64,000 bases of DNA, taken from NCBI GenBank assembly GCA_010015655.1, contig ML976702.1, forward strand, positions 351,061-415,060, in the 5' to 3' direction. Shown piece after piece: positions 1 to 10,167 of the stretch. Positions within the stretch are counted from its first letter, which is position 1. Each line of letters opens with the position of its first letter. Position numbers and translations under genes: made by a program. The stretch is from Bimuria novae-zelandiae CBS 107.79. Lineage: Eukaryota; Ascomycota; Dothideomycetes; Pleosporales; Didymosphaeriaceae. The notes under the pieces are model-generated. The model was not told the DNA's origin, ran no database searches, and saw only the letters and a list, made by a program, of their open reading frames with translations.

Positions 1-449
1 TTCTCATACAAAAATGGCGGGTGGGCGGATCAATGTTGGTGGGCCGCGCGATGCGCGCTAAGGGTGGAGACACAATAAAAACGAGCTCCTTCGTATACCG
101 AACTACGATTCAGCACGGACCCGCGTCGGACCTACTTTGGAACTATCATACCGAAGGTCGACCCCTGGCAGACCTGTGCTAGCTAGTATTTGGGAAGAGG
201 TGTATATAGAGGAGCTTGTTGCCTTTGTAGTTCGGCACCTTTTCTGTATCCTTTCGTACCAGGCCTATAGGCATTCAATTCATTCGAGGTTACCATCTTA
301 TACACGCACTCCCATATGCCTGTTAGGAGATACGCCAATATCGATCCTTTGAGTGACCTGCGCCGATACAGGTATACGTAAGACATATGACAATGATGAT
401 GAAAGCAATCTGGGACCACCACAAGTAGGGAAGGCCCTCACATTATTAC
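1..449. other. intergenic, no gene seen
   Basis: Mixed-composition sequence downstream of the oxygenase gene. Short open frames on both strands show no recognisable protein and no codon pattern like the neighbouring genes. I see no RNA gene or repeat. Confidence 0.5.
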
Positions 450-2111
450 TTAAATAATCGGCTCTAGAACTCCTTTCCCGCTAATTCCCATCGGCTTTAC
501 TTCCCTCACCAAACTCTTCTGGTCTTTCAAGCATACCGCATCTACCCAATTCCCATGCACCTGCGACTTGACGTGAAACGGCAGTTGCACAATGGCAATC
601 GGCTTTTCAAATTCCCTGGTATCGATCACCACGAGATCATTCCGGTTCACGTCCCTCCTCTCGACCATCGCGATGACCCAACCGTCTCCCTCAGGCGCAT
701 CTTTTGAGCGCGGAATAAAGACCGGCTCTTGGATCAAGGACCCGTCGCCGGCGTAGAAGAAGCGCGTCTTGCCCGTTTTGCTGCTGTGCATTGCAAGGGC
801 GTTGAGACCGTGGAAGATATTCTTGCCTCCATCCGATTTGTCCGGCATGAAGGCGTCCAGGAAGATGTATTCGTATGCCTTCGTAAGAAAACGCTCGTCG
901 ATTCGAGGAAATTCGCATGGCATGTCTAGGATGACCCTGGGGTCGGACACGCGGGTATTGCTCGGCATGTTGAGGTCCAGCTCCCAGCGCACAAAGTCGG
1001 CTTTTGCGTCCGGCGCCGGCATTCTACCGTCCTCAGGCGGGAAAAAGGGGAATGCATTGTCGTGAACGCGAGACGTTTCGATGTACAGCTTGTTTTCGCC
1101 GTCTTCCCAGGCTCCGGCTGTGTGGATGAGCATGCAATTTCGCCACGGATATACTCTGTACTCGCCCTCCTTCCATCCATCTGGAAGCTTGGTACTCTTC
1201 CTGCGCGGCACTACCACAAAAGTCGCTGGCAAATCGTAGTCCCACGCCCAATGCTGACCTCCCCGCCGCATGCGCTCGATATCCGCCTCGAAAGGCCAGA
1301 GCACGAGAATCAACCAGTTAGGGGTAATAGCGCAATCGTGGATGGCAGCAACCCAGGGGGCCTGGATCCATTGCTCGTCCTTTTTCATGCCGTTTTTGTC
1401 CAGCGCATACACAACAATATCCTTCGTAGCCAGACCTTTTGCTTCGTACCCGAAAACCACCAATTCATCCGTGAACGGATCAACCTTGGGATGCGCGGTA
1501 AAAGTCTTAGACTTTACTTGACCAAAGGGGTCATACACGCCAGTCTCAAGGGTATCGGGATCCACAGCATACGGTAAACCTCCCTCCTTGAGCGCTAGCA
1601 GATGGTCTGCCCACAAGACAAGATTGGTGTTCGCCGTCGAGTCGACTGCAGCCCGCACGCAAGGGTGGTGCGTAAAAGGATTCCGGTAGAGCCCGAACAG
1701 AGCCTTGTTGGCCTTGCGTTCCAGCAAGTAGCGTTCCGTCTCAACGTACCGCATCTTCAAGTCAACCCTTCCGTCGTGAAACCTAAACGCCGAGATGTTG
1801 CCGTCGCCGTCGAGCGGGACGTTTCCGGGGTGAGGGGGGACGAAGGGGTCCGTCATGATGCGGTAGAATGTCCCGCTGATTTCTTTCGGGATTTCGCCAA
1901 ACACCACCAAGTCGCCGATTTCACCCTCAAGGCGGCAAGAGGCACCTGAGCCTGCGAGATCGAATGCGAGGGGCCACTTGGAAGCCAGACCGTGGAGGTT
2001 GTCGTTGCCCACGTCATGCTTGGCGCTTCCCTCCATAGAGAAATCGTCTAGAAATTGGTGACGGGAAACGGATGTAGGTAGTTGGGTTTCTAAGACAGCC
2101 ATAGTGTGCAT
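450..2111 (-). CDS. carotenoid/stilbene cleavage oxygenase (RPE65/CCO family)
   Basis: Intronless 553-residue protein. The family are non-heme Fe(II) dioxygenases that cut a C=C bond in carotenoids, lignostilbenes or resveratrol. The four iron-binding histidines are visible in family contexts: TAHPK (H207), AIHDC (H258), LIHTAGAWEDG (H330) and VHGNWV (H519). Second-shell acidic residues are also present. There is no signal peptide or membrane span, so a cytosolic enzyme is expected. Length and C-terminus fit the fungal lignostilbene/resveratrol-type branch better than the retinal-forming CarX branch, but the substrate cannot be read from sequence. A second Met lies three codons downstream (MAVLETQ) and is an equally good start. 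The gene looks intact and lies just outside the transposon stack, with about 640 bp of upstream DNA before the LINE tail. Confidence 0.93.
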   Translation of the reverse strand: MHTMAVLETQLPTSVSRHQFLDDFSMEGSAKHDVGNDNLHGLASKWPLAFDLAGSGASCRLEGEIGDLVVFGEIPKEISGTFYRIMTDPFVPPHPGNVPLDGDGNISAFRFHDGRVDLKMRYVETERYLLERKANKALFGLYRNPFTHHPCVRAAVDSTANTNLVLWADHLLALKEGGLPYAVDPDTLETGVYDPFGQVKSKTFTAHPKVDPFTDELVVFGYEAKGLATKDIVVYALDKNGMKKDEQWIQAPWVAAIHDCAITPNWLILVLWPFEADIERMRRGGQHWAWDYDLPATFVVVPRRKSTKLPDGWKEGEYRVYPWRNCMLIHTAGAWEDGENKLYIETSRVHDNAFPFFPPEDGRMPAPDAKADFVRWELDLNMPSNTRVSDPRVILDMPCEFPRIDERFLTKAYEYIFLDAFMPDKSDGGKNIFHGLNALAMHSSKTGKTRFFYAGDGSLIQEPVFIPRSKDAPEGDGWVIAMVERRDVNRNDLVVIDTREFEKPIAIVQLPFHVKSQVHGNWVDAVCLKDQKSLVREVKPMGISGKGVLEPII

Positions 2112-2750
2112 GTGCTAATAGAGAAAGAAGCTGAACATCCTGATCCCTAAGTATTGTTCAAGGACAATTGAAATAGTGGGGTGCAGAAGCCATCTGCGGG
2201 GCTATTGTGGCCTGACTACGTTTACGTGGGAAGTTCGAACCAAGCACTCCTAAATCGGCAGTTGTATAAGCCCAAAGTTGCGAGTAAACCCCGTCCGGCT
2301 GAATGGATCAGTTTTGGGGGAAGGAGACAGAATACGAAACTTTAATTTGTGGTTGTGACGGTTATGGTCATGTTCGTAGGTTGTTTCTGGTCAAGTGTCG
2401 GATGCTTCGGATACTCTCAAAATACACCTATCTGACCAGCGTCCGCAAGATGTACACGCAAACCTGAAGTACAAAAACTGACACTCTGAATAAATATCTA
2501 GAATGGACTCAGTTCCTTATAGGTCTCACTACCGTTATAGTGATCGTTAACAATGAACAATCCGAAGTTCCTGAAGTAGGAAGCGGAAGCACAGTCCGAA
2601 TCCTCCTGATGTGGAGCTCGTCTTGGATATTCTTCACTGTGCGGGGTACCCCACAGTGGCGCAAAGAAGGGCCGACACATACCTGCAACCAGGCGGTAAG
2701 TTAGAGCGGCACTCGGTGAGGGGTACTTTGGCGTCTCCGTATTTCATAAT
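2112..2750. other. upstream region of the oxygenase gene up to the LINE tail
   Basis: About 640 bp without a convincing gene. It should contain the oxygenase promoter. I see no clear TATA box. The LINE 3' tail begins at 2751. Confidence 0.4.
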
Positions 2751-2765
2751 ATCATGATGATGATG
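2751..2765 (-). repeat. LINE 3' trinucleotide tail
   Basis: Plus strand reads ATC then (ATG)4, that is (CAT)n in element orientation. LINEs of this clade commonly end in short simple repeats instead of poly(A). Confidence 0.7.
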
Positions 2766-3040
2766 AGATTTATTCCGCCCGACTCTAAGCCTAGAGGGCA
2801 CTATTAAGTTAAATTACTAAATTACAATTCCCACGCTGCTCCTTGCTCTCCCTAAGCCCGTACCTGTGTGTTTCTCCCTCCTTTTACTCGACCAACGCTG
2901 CCCTCTCTAATTTGTGACTTGGATACTAACAGGTGCTCTTGAAGTTCCTTTTCCAAGTGTTTAATGTCCTATCCTCAGCGATTGAAGCGGGGCCTGTTAT
3001 TTAATTAGTATAAGGTGGTGGGTGGCGTCGCCGCTGTAGT

Positions 3041-6000
3041 TCATCTATTTTCCGCGTCTAGTCGGCCTGTGGCAGTAACGTAGCGTATTGTAGCCTTTAC
3101 TGCTTCAATGTTTGGCGTCCACTTGTCTGGGTCTGACGGTGCCTTGCCTCCTAGGAAGAAGGAAAGGTTTCCTCTCTTCTCTCTAGTTTGTTCCAACATC
3201 TGAATCCGGTGGTTGTCCCATTTTGAGCACCGAAAGAGAAAGTGTTCTACTGTCTCCTTCGCCTGCCCACATATGCACCTGTCTGATCCAGTCGCTTTAA
3301 TGCGATACAAGTAACCGTTAAGCCGTGCCATTCCTGTGCGCAGCTGTGATAGGGCTGCTACCTCTTTGCGTTCGAATGTGTCGTAGAGTTTGCGGGTGTG
3401 TTTTCCTGGCAAGGCCGTGTCTATGCGTTTAGAATATGCTCCTACTGTTGCTGGGAGAGATCTCTTTTGTCTTTGCTTCGCAATCCTAACATTTGTGACT
3501 GTTGATCTAGCCTGGGCTGTGAAGTCATGTGGTACTGGAGAGGCTGTGGTTATAGCTTTTGTGGTTGTCTTTGCTGCCTTCTTCGCTTGCTTACATAGTT
3601 CAAAGTCGCATCCGGTTGGGATCCACACTGTCTGGACTACGTTTTGGCGGGCTTGGAGCGCACGGATAGCCCCGTATATTCGTCCAATGCTACTTTGACC
3701 TAACTGGGATCTTGGGTTGCCTATTGCTAGAAGCATTGTCAGGTTGCTTAAGAGAAGTGTGATTTTTCTCCCTGTTAGCCAGCCGGGAAGGGCTTCTAGG
3801 GAGATCGCTGTCGCTGTAAGCTCTGCTGTGTACGGGTTTTGTTCTGTTTGTGGGCCTAGTGTGCTCGCTAGCACGACGACGGGTTTTTTGGTGTTGTCTC
3901 CTCCGGTGTCGCAGGCTGTACTTGCTAATCCTACTGTTCCGTTCCGTGCTGAGGAACTGGTGGCGATTATGATTCCTGGTATGTTATTAACAAACTCTGT
4001 GGCTTCCGCTGCGTCCTGCCCTCGGGTTGGGGAGACTCGTCGGTCCCACGGGCTTATTATGCATGGGATGATGGTTTCCATTTCTGCGTTTTCCGCCTCT
4101 TAGTGCGGTTCCGCCATTCGTTGCAGGGGGGAGAGGTATCTCGTTGAGGGGCGTGTCTTTAGCGCCGTGAGCGGGTGGTGTGGTGGTAGCGTTTGTATTC
4201 TCGTCCACATCTTAATCGCCTTCTCGACATGCCGTTGATGGATGGTGCGTATGTCTGCTTCTGCCTCCGCGACCGCCATGGCCACCGTCCGGAAGCATCT
4301 AGTGACGGCTTGAGCTCCTGTCTTTTGTACTCTATTCAGCGATGCCTACTCTCTGCCCTTGCATGCGTGTTGCCATACACTTGATGCATAGTCGACCACC
4401 GGGGCCACCGTTGCACCAAACAACTGTCTGGTGGCTGAGGGTGAGGCTTGTAGTCTTTTAAGCGCCATTGCTGCTCTGAGGCCTCTTGTGGCTGCTCTTG
4501 CGATGTGTTCCTTGTAGCGGAGACCAAAATCCATAATCACCCCCAGCAGCTTAGCTGACGTAGTCGGTAGAACAGTCTGTCTTTTTATAGTGACTGGGGC
4601 TGTGCTTGTTCGGGTCGCTACTCTCGTGAAGTGTATTAGAGTGGTCTTTTCCCCTTCAAATGTCGCACCACTTCTTTTCTCCCAGCTTATAGCCCTCTCG
4701 ATAATGGCCTCTATCCCTGACCGGTTTGCTTCTGCGGAGGGTCCCGTGACCCATGCGCTGTAATCGTCTACAAACGCTATTGAACCTCCGTTCGCATTGA
4801 TTTTGCATTGAACCAGGTCCGCATTGAAGAAAAGGAACAGTGTTGGCGAGAGTGGTGATCCTTGCGGTAGTCCTGCCTGGGGAAGCGGTCGCTGCTCTGA
4901 GGTGTGTCCGTTGACCACTATTGTTGCCGTGCGCTCTGAGCAGAAGGCGTCCACCCACCGCACCAGGATCGGTGGGATGCCCCTAGCCGTAAGTCTCTGT
5001 GTTAGCCTTTCTTTGCATACCCCGTTGTATGCTCCTTTGACATCGAAGCTAATTAGGCTAAGCACCCTTCCTGCCCTCCACGCTTTGTATACATGTTCCT
5101 GGAGGAGGATAAGTGCCTGCTCAGTTGATCTGTTCCTCCTTGCGCCGAAGTGGTTTGCGGGTAGTAGTCCATACGTCTCCGCCATGTATGAGATCCTCTC
5201 GGCTACGACTGCTTCCAGCACTTTACCTAGGGTCGGTAGTAGGGAGATTGGCCTCCATGACTTAGCCTCTGTGTAGTCCTTTTTGTTTGGTTTCTTGAGT
5301 GGTATAATCCTCGCGTTCCGCCATTGGGTTGGTAGCTTGCCCTCGTTTAGCGATGTCTGAAAGAGCTGTACCACTCTCTCCTTCACTGCAGGCCATAGTT
5401 GTTTCCATACAATAGCAGGTAAGCCGTCCTCCCCTGGGGCCTTCCAGGGCTTAGTGGCATGGACGGCTCGTTCGACTTCCTCCATCGTCAGGGGGGCATA
5501 TTGGAGGCTGGCTGTCGCGAGGGTTGGTCCTCTTCTTCGATATTTTCTGGGAGCGGGGGGAAGAAGGCTTCTAGTAGTTCTGCGGCTTGTTCTTGCCTCC
5601 CTTCCGTTCTGGAGCCATCTTTCCGTGTCAAGGGTGGTATCCGGTCGAACGCCGTGTTCTTGTCTGGGTGCATATACTTAACTACTTTCCATATATTCGC
5701 GTCATCGGCGAGGAAGTCGTCCCAGTGCATCTTTCGCTGTCGTCTGATGGCGTCGTGGTATTCTTTTGAAGCCTCCTTTGCGTGTCGTTCCAGCACCGAG
5801 TCTGTGCGGCCCGCCCTTCTCTGCGCTCTCGCCAGGTTTCTCCAGTGTGTGTACACCTTTCGTAGCTGTGTGAGGTCTGTCGTCTACCACCTTTTAGCGT
5901 ATGGGGAAGGCTTGGCTTTTGGGGTGAGTTTGTAGACAGCTGCCTGTACAGCTCCCACCAGCCTGTCAGTTTGCCGTTGCACGTCTCCTCCGGTTGGTGT

Positions 6001-6813
6001 CGCCTGCAGCTGTGCCGTCACCATGTCTCTGATGGCTTTCCATGGGGCGTTCTTGAAGAGGAGCCGTTCGCCCGGCGTATAGTTTGGTGTGTCAATGTCA
6101 AATTCTGTTTCGATCGCTCTATGATCCGCTCCGTGCTCAGTATCATGTATCTTGCACTTGATTACTGCAGTCGCGATTTCTTCTGATGCTAGTACTAGGT
6201 CGATCGTTGACTCGTGTCTACCGTTCTGCCACGTTATCGTTCCCCTAGGCAGTAGCGAGTTTAGACTAAATTCGTTCATCAGGTCGATGATGGGGTCGGC
6301 TTCCCCTTGGCGTCGGAGCTCCACGTGGTCTCCTCCCCATAGGTGGTCGTGCCGGTTAAAGTCGCCTACCAGTACCACATCCGTGCGTGTAGGTTCTCGC
6401 TCGCGCGTTGTATGGATGGCGCCCTGTATGTTTCTCATTGCTTCGTTTAGTGTCTCTGCATTGTTCCCCTCCACATACACCGACACCACTAGCACTACGC
6501 GATCGCGGAGTCTTAGCGCCACCGCTGTGAGATCCGGTGATGCTATCGGTATTTGTTCTGCGTCGATGTCTCTGCGTACCCACATCATGTTCCGTATGCC
6601 CCATCTATCGTTCCGATGAGACGTTGGTATGAATTTGGTCCAGTTCCAGTGTGCCATCGGCGTTGTTTTGATACCCACTAGGTCTTTCCATGCCGGGGGT
6701 TCAGCAATAGCTATCACGCTATACTCCTGGAGGTTAGCATCGTTCATGACGCTGTGGTGTACCGTATGCCGCTTCGCCGTGTTCAGTTGTAGTATTTGCA
6801 GCTTCTTATTCAT
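3041..6813 (-). pseudogene. LINE ORF2 polyprotein, broken
   Basis: It starts at ATG 6813, overlapping the end of ORF1. Order: AP-like endonuclease (about 6800-6060; VGDFNRHDHLWGG, the STIDLVLAS region, HGADHRAI); linker; reverse transcriptase (about 5480-4350; GLPQGSPLSPTLF and FVDD catalytic box); RNase H (about 4000-3500); C-terminal CCHC motif (CICG...HFLFRC). Breaks: TAG at 5884-5886 where the family has a second Trp (RWW context); a frameshift just before 5488; TAG after KGRE at about 4346; TAA after AEPH at about 4100. The RNase H also seems to have lost Asp residues (ATSSSARNG and SNLTML, where the family has TDGS and SD). All the stops can arise by a single G-to-A or C-to-T change. 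The product is not functional as it stands. Confidence 0.88.
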
Positions 6814-8113
6814 GTTGTCCCGGGTATAGCATCCTGCAGTTCTTGGAAAAAGACTCGTGGGGACCTCCGCATGGTATGCACTTCGGGACTGTAACTTCGC
6901 ACGTACTGTGATGGTGTTCTTTGCCTGCGCATCGGGCGCATGTCTGGGTCCCTGTGCACTGGAATGCCTTGTGTCCCAATTGTTGGCACTTGTAACACTG
7001 TGTAGGGCCTGTACGGGATTCGAAGGGTCTGGCGTAGGCCGACTCGCCTGCGATGTGGAAGTATTGTTCCTGTAGCAGACGTGCTGCATCATTGTTATTT
7101 GTGACATATATGACCATTGACCCGTATGCTTTTCCGTTATCCTTGCGGCTCAGCCAGTCCATTTTCGCGATGCTCACCCCGTTTTCCTCTCCTAGAGCTG
7201 TCATAAGGCCTGTCTGTATGTCACCGTTGGCATCGAGGATTGCCGATCTGTTGGCATTGTCGATCTTGACTCGATATAGTTGGTCGCGCAGTACCCGTAC
7301 TCCCTTTGTGGTTATCTTTTGGGCCGCTGCCTTGATTGCTTGGAGTTCAGTTTCGTCTCTGCCAATTATCCTAATCTTGTTGGCGTTCCTGGGGTCTCTG
7401 GCTACCGCGACGCAGCGCCATTTCTCTTGGCCTTCCGTTGCCTGCATTGCCCTTTCAATCACCCGACGAAGCCTCCCTGGCTGCACCTCTTCTCTGTCTG
7501 TTTCCTCCACTCTTGACGTGTCGATTGTGCAGTACATAGTATCGGTCGTCAGTGATGGCGAGGATGTCGTGGGGATGGCTTGTATGTTGCTAGGTTGGTT
7601 GTCTGGGGGTGTGCGCGCCACGTTGGCGTATGAGGGTGCGCCACTGGCGATTGTGTTTACTTTTGCGAGCTGTGTTAGCGTTTCGACCTTATCCACTAGC
7701 CCCTGAGTCTCTTCTTTTAGAATCCGCACTTGCTCGTTGAACTTCTTTTTAAGCTCCGCTATCTCTCTCGTCATGTTTTCCATCTGCGTAGCGTGTTCGT
7801 CTCGCATCTTGCCCAGCGTCTCTGCCATTTCTTTCCGGTCCTGCTGTCTTGTGTTTTCCATTGTCTTAAGCAATTGGTACATGGATCGCATAGCCTTCTG
7901 GAACTCTGTCGCCTCATTTTGTGTTGGCTGTGTTGCTCGTTGTTCGGTTTCTGGCGTCGCCGTGCTTGCCCGGTGTGTCGTATTCGTCTGGCTTGTGGTT
8001 GTGGGGTACTGTTGCGTGTCTGTTGCTCTTGTCGATGGCTTTGATGTGCGAGTAGACTTTCGTGGGGCCGCAGGGAGGTTTTCCTCGGTGTCGTACGGGG
8101 GCAGGTCTGCCAT
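6806..8113 (-). CDS. LINE ORF1, Gag-like CCHC zinc-knuckle protein
   Basis: 435 residues, uninterrupted. The N-terminal third is rich in Thr, Ser and Gln. A coiled-coil-like segment (MYQLLKTMENTRQQDRKE onward) is followed by an RNA-recognition-like region. The C-terminus has a canonical knuckle CYKCQQLGHKAFQC and two more Cys/His clusters (CARC...HSTC, CIPC...NC). ORF1 proteins bind element RNA and form the RNP particle. The start chosen is ATG 8113 (MADLPPYDTEE). The frame stays open into the hAT terminal repeat, but those extra residues belong to the hAT. The stop codon overlaps the ORF2 start. Confidence 0.85.
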   Translation of the reverse strand: MADLPPYDTEENLPAAPRKSTRTSKPSTRATDTQQYPTTTSQTNTTHRASTATPETEQRATQPTQNEATEFQKAMRSMYQLLKTMENTRQQDRKEMAETLGKMRDEHATQMENMTREIAELKKKFNEQVRILKEETQGLVDKVETLTQLAKVNTIASGAPSYANVARTPPDNQPSNIQAIPTTSSPSLTTDTMYCTIDTSRVEETDREEVQPGRLRRVIERAMQATEGQEKWRCVAVARDPRNANKIRIIGRDETELQAIKAAAQKITTKGVRVLRDQLYRVKIDNANRSAILDANGDIQTGLMTALGEENGVSIAKMDWLSRKDNGKAYGSMVIYVTNNNDAARLLQEQYFHIAGESAYARPFESRTGPTQCYKCQQLGHKAFQCTGTQTCARCAGKEHHHSTCEVTVPKCIPCGGPHESFSKNCRMLYPGQHE

Positions 8114-8191
8114 CGCGGCGGCTCGGCAACGCCACCGCCTTATCGGGGGTGCCCCGGATGGGCCGGGGGTAGGTAAAACGGCTCCGCTGAA

Positions 8192-8216
8192 CAGAGTTGC
8201 CAACAATCAATCAATC
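8192..8216. repeat. hAT-1 left terminal inverted repeat
   Basis: 25 bp starting CAGAGTTGCCAACAA. It is a perfect inverted match to 21095-21119. Confidence 0.92.
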
Positions 8217-9944
8217 AAAAATTCGGGCTGAGATTGATTTGATTAATCGTCGAGGACCTCGAGTTACTGATTGATTGATTAATAGTCAATTTTAAGGCTT
8301 TTTGATTGATAATTAATTAATTAATTGATCGAAAAATCGCGCTAAGATAAAATGTGTACAGCACAAGCTAGACAGGGTCATCCCACTGCGATACCTGATA
8401 GATATCGTGCATCTCGAGCTCTGAGAGCTCTACTGGGAGCTCGCCGTCCGGGGTCTCCTGGGGTGGAGAGTATCCAGCTCTTAGCCAACTCCGTACGCAC
8501 GTGATTGTAGAGAACATTTAAGGGCTTATTTTTTAACGTTTTGGCTCTATTATATCGCTAACCTTAGAAAATATTCTCTTACAGTAACAAGAGGACGCTA
8601 GGATTAAGAGGAGATTAATAGCAAACTAAGAAAGGCGGGGATATTAATCGCGGAGAAATACCTAATACCTAATAGAATCTATATAGTATGCGTGATCCTT
8701 AGGGACGCTAAGTTCGTTATGCCACTAGCAATTAAACTTGTTAGTACTATTAATAAGTAGAGTAGAAGTTTTAGCTTTTAGAGGCTTAACGTGTAACTTA
8801 GCGTAGTTATTAATATTACTAACGCGCTTTACTCGTTTGCGCGTAAGAGAGACAATAGGGCAAGCGTCCTCTAATTTATATATAGCTTAGAGCTCTTAGA
8901 ATTGCTAATTAGCTTAATTAAGCTAAACTTTATACTCTCTAGTCTATGCGTTAACAAAGTAGTACTTATAGTAAGGGTGGAGGACTATAGAGACGTAATA
9001 AACAGGCGTCTTTTTAAGGAGCTTGTAATACTTTAAGAGCTTTAAGTAGGCTATAGTTACGTTAATCTTTAAGTAGTCCTCTAGAGCGTCGGGCTTATTA
9101 AAATTAATATCTTAAAAGCTCTTAACAAGCTGCTTAAAGTAGGAGAGGAGGTACTTAAAAGTAGGGTATATCTCGTAGATTACACTAAAATAGCTAGAGT
9201 CGCCACGGCCTTTAAGTCTCTTTGTAGCCTCCTTTAAGGGCTAGAGGACTTTAATATACTAACTAATTATAGCCTAATTAGTAGCGGTAAGGCTTTTTAT
9301 AGGTGCTCTATTAACAGGAGCCCTACCGCGCGCGTAAGCTAAGGACTTATCCCGTAACGCCTTCTCTACCCTATAATTAATAAGAGCATTAATTGCGCGG
9401 TAAAAGAAGACTACTCTTTCTATAAAGTTAAGATAGCTATTCTAGCAAGTAACGACAGGCTTAATAAGTTTAAAAAGCTATAGAGGCTCTCCTACCTCGC
9501 GTGTTAAACGTTAAAAGTTGTTAAAAAGGTCATGTTGCTAAGGCGTTAATATTAAGTGTATAACGTCTATAAGGACTTTAATAAGGCCCTTTTCTTGCTA
9601 CTCGCGTAGGTATTTCTCCTCAAGTCTAAACTATAAGGTGTTGTTATTAAAGGCGTCTTTATTAGTTCCAAATATTACAGTTTGCCCTACTAAGTTAAGC
9701 AAGTAAGGTAAGCAGCAGAGGCGTTAGTCCTATAAGGTAAAGCTATAATAGGCGCCTAGCGCCTTAAGGGCTGTATTATTATTTGTCGCATTATTAAGTA
9801 TAAAGTACCTAACTAAGCTACTATTAATACTAAAGGCCTGTAGCGTCTTAATAATAACTATAGCGACTTTCTCGCCTATATGCGCACTACTAAGTTAAGG
9901 GAGGGCAAAAGGCAGGTCGCAGTGCTTGCCACGACTATTAACGT

Positions 9945-10167
9945 TGTCAGATTTAATAGTGTTCTGTCACTTTGAGATAATGCAATGATGAGAATTTAAT
10001 GGATGTGATAATTAATTAATAATGTTCGTGTTCTGTGTTCCTGGAATGCAGATGTGTGCGAGGCTCTAAATAAGTGCCGCTGTAGCGCTAGCCCTATTTA
10101 GAATAGTACAAAAGAGAGAGTGCTCTAGCCTTATATCCACAACAGATAGAGGCTATATAATTGGACA
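9945..10167 (-). repeat. Copia-1 3' LTR
   Basis: 223 bp, starting TGTCAGATTT and ending TTGGACA on the plus strand. In the opening stretch it differs from the partner LTR by C/T and G/A transitions, as RIP would produce. Confidence 0.9.

Larger units (their letters stand above)
2751..8191 (-). mobile_element. Tad/I-type LINE (non-LTR retrotransposon)
   Basis: Minus-strand two-ORF element. It has a GC-rich 5' leader (about 8114-8191), ORF1 with CCHC knuckles, ORF2 with AP-endonuclease, reverse transcriptase, RNase H and a C-terminal zinc motif, a 3' UTR (2766-3040) and a short ATC/CAT tail. This order is that of fungal Tad1-like elements. The 5' end is interrupted by hAT-1, whose target duplication lies at 8184-8191. 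DNA beyond the hAT resumes at 21128, but I cannot find the LINE's own target duplication, so its exact 5' boundary is unknown. Damage is light next to the AT-rich elements: three in-frame stops and one frameshift in ORF2, and an open ORF1. This suggests a fairly recent insertion. Confidence 0.9.

Noticed and set aside
2220..2260. tRNA-like B-box (GTTCGAACC) upstream of the oxygenase gene
   Set aside because: No matching A-box, acceptor stem or anticodon arm around it.
8192..8340. CRISPR-like or satellite repeats in the TCAATCAATC region
   Set aside because: They are sub-terminal repeats of the hAT ends, recurring only at the four hAT termini.
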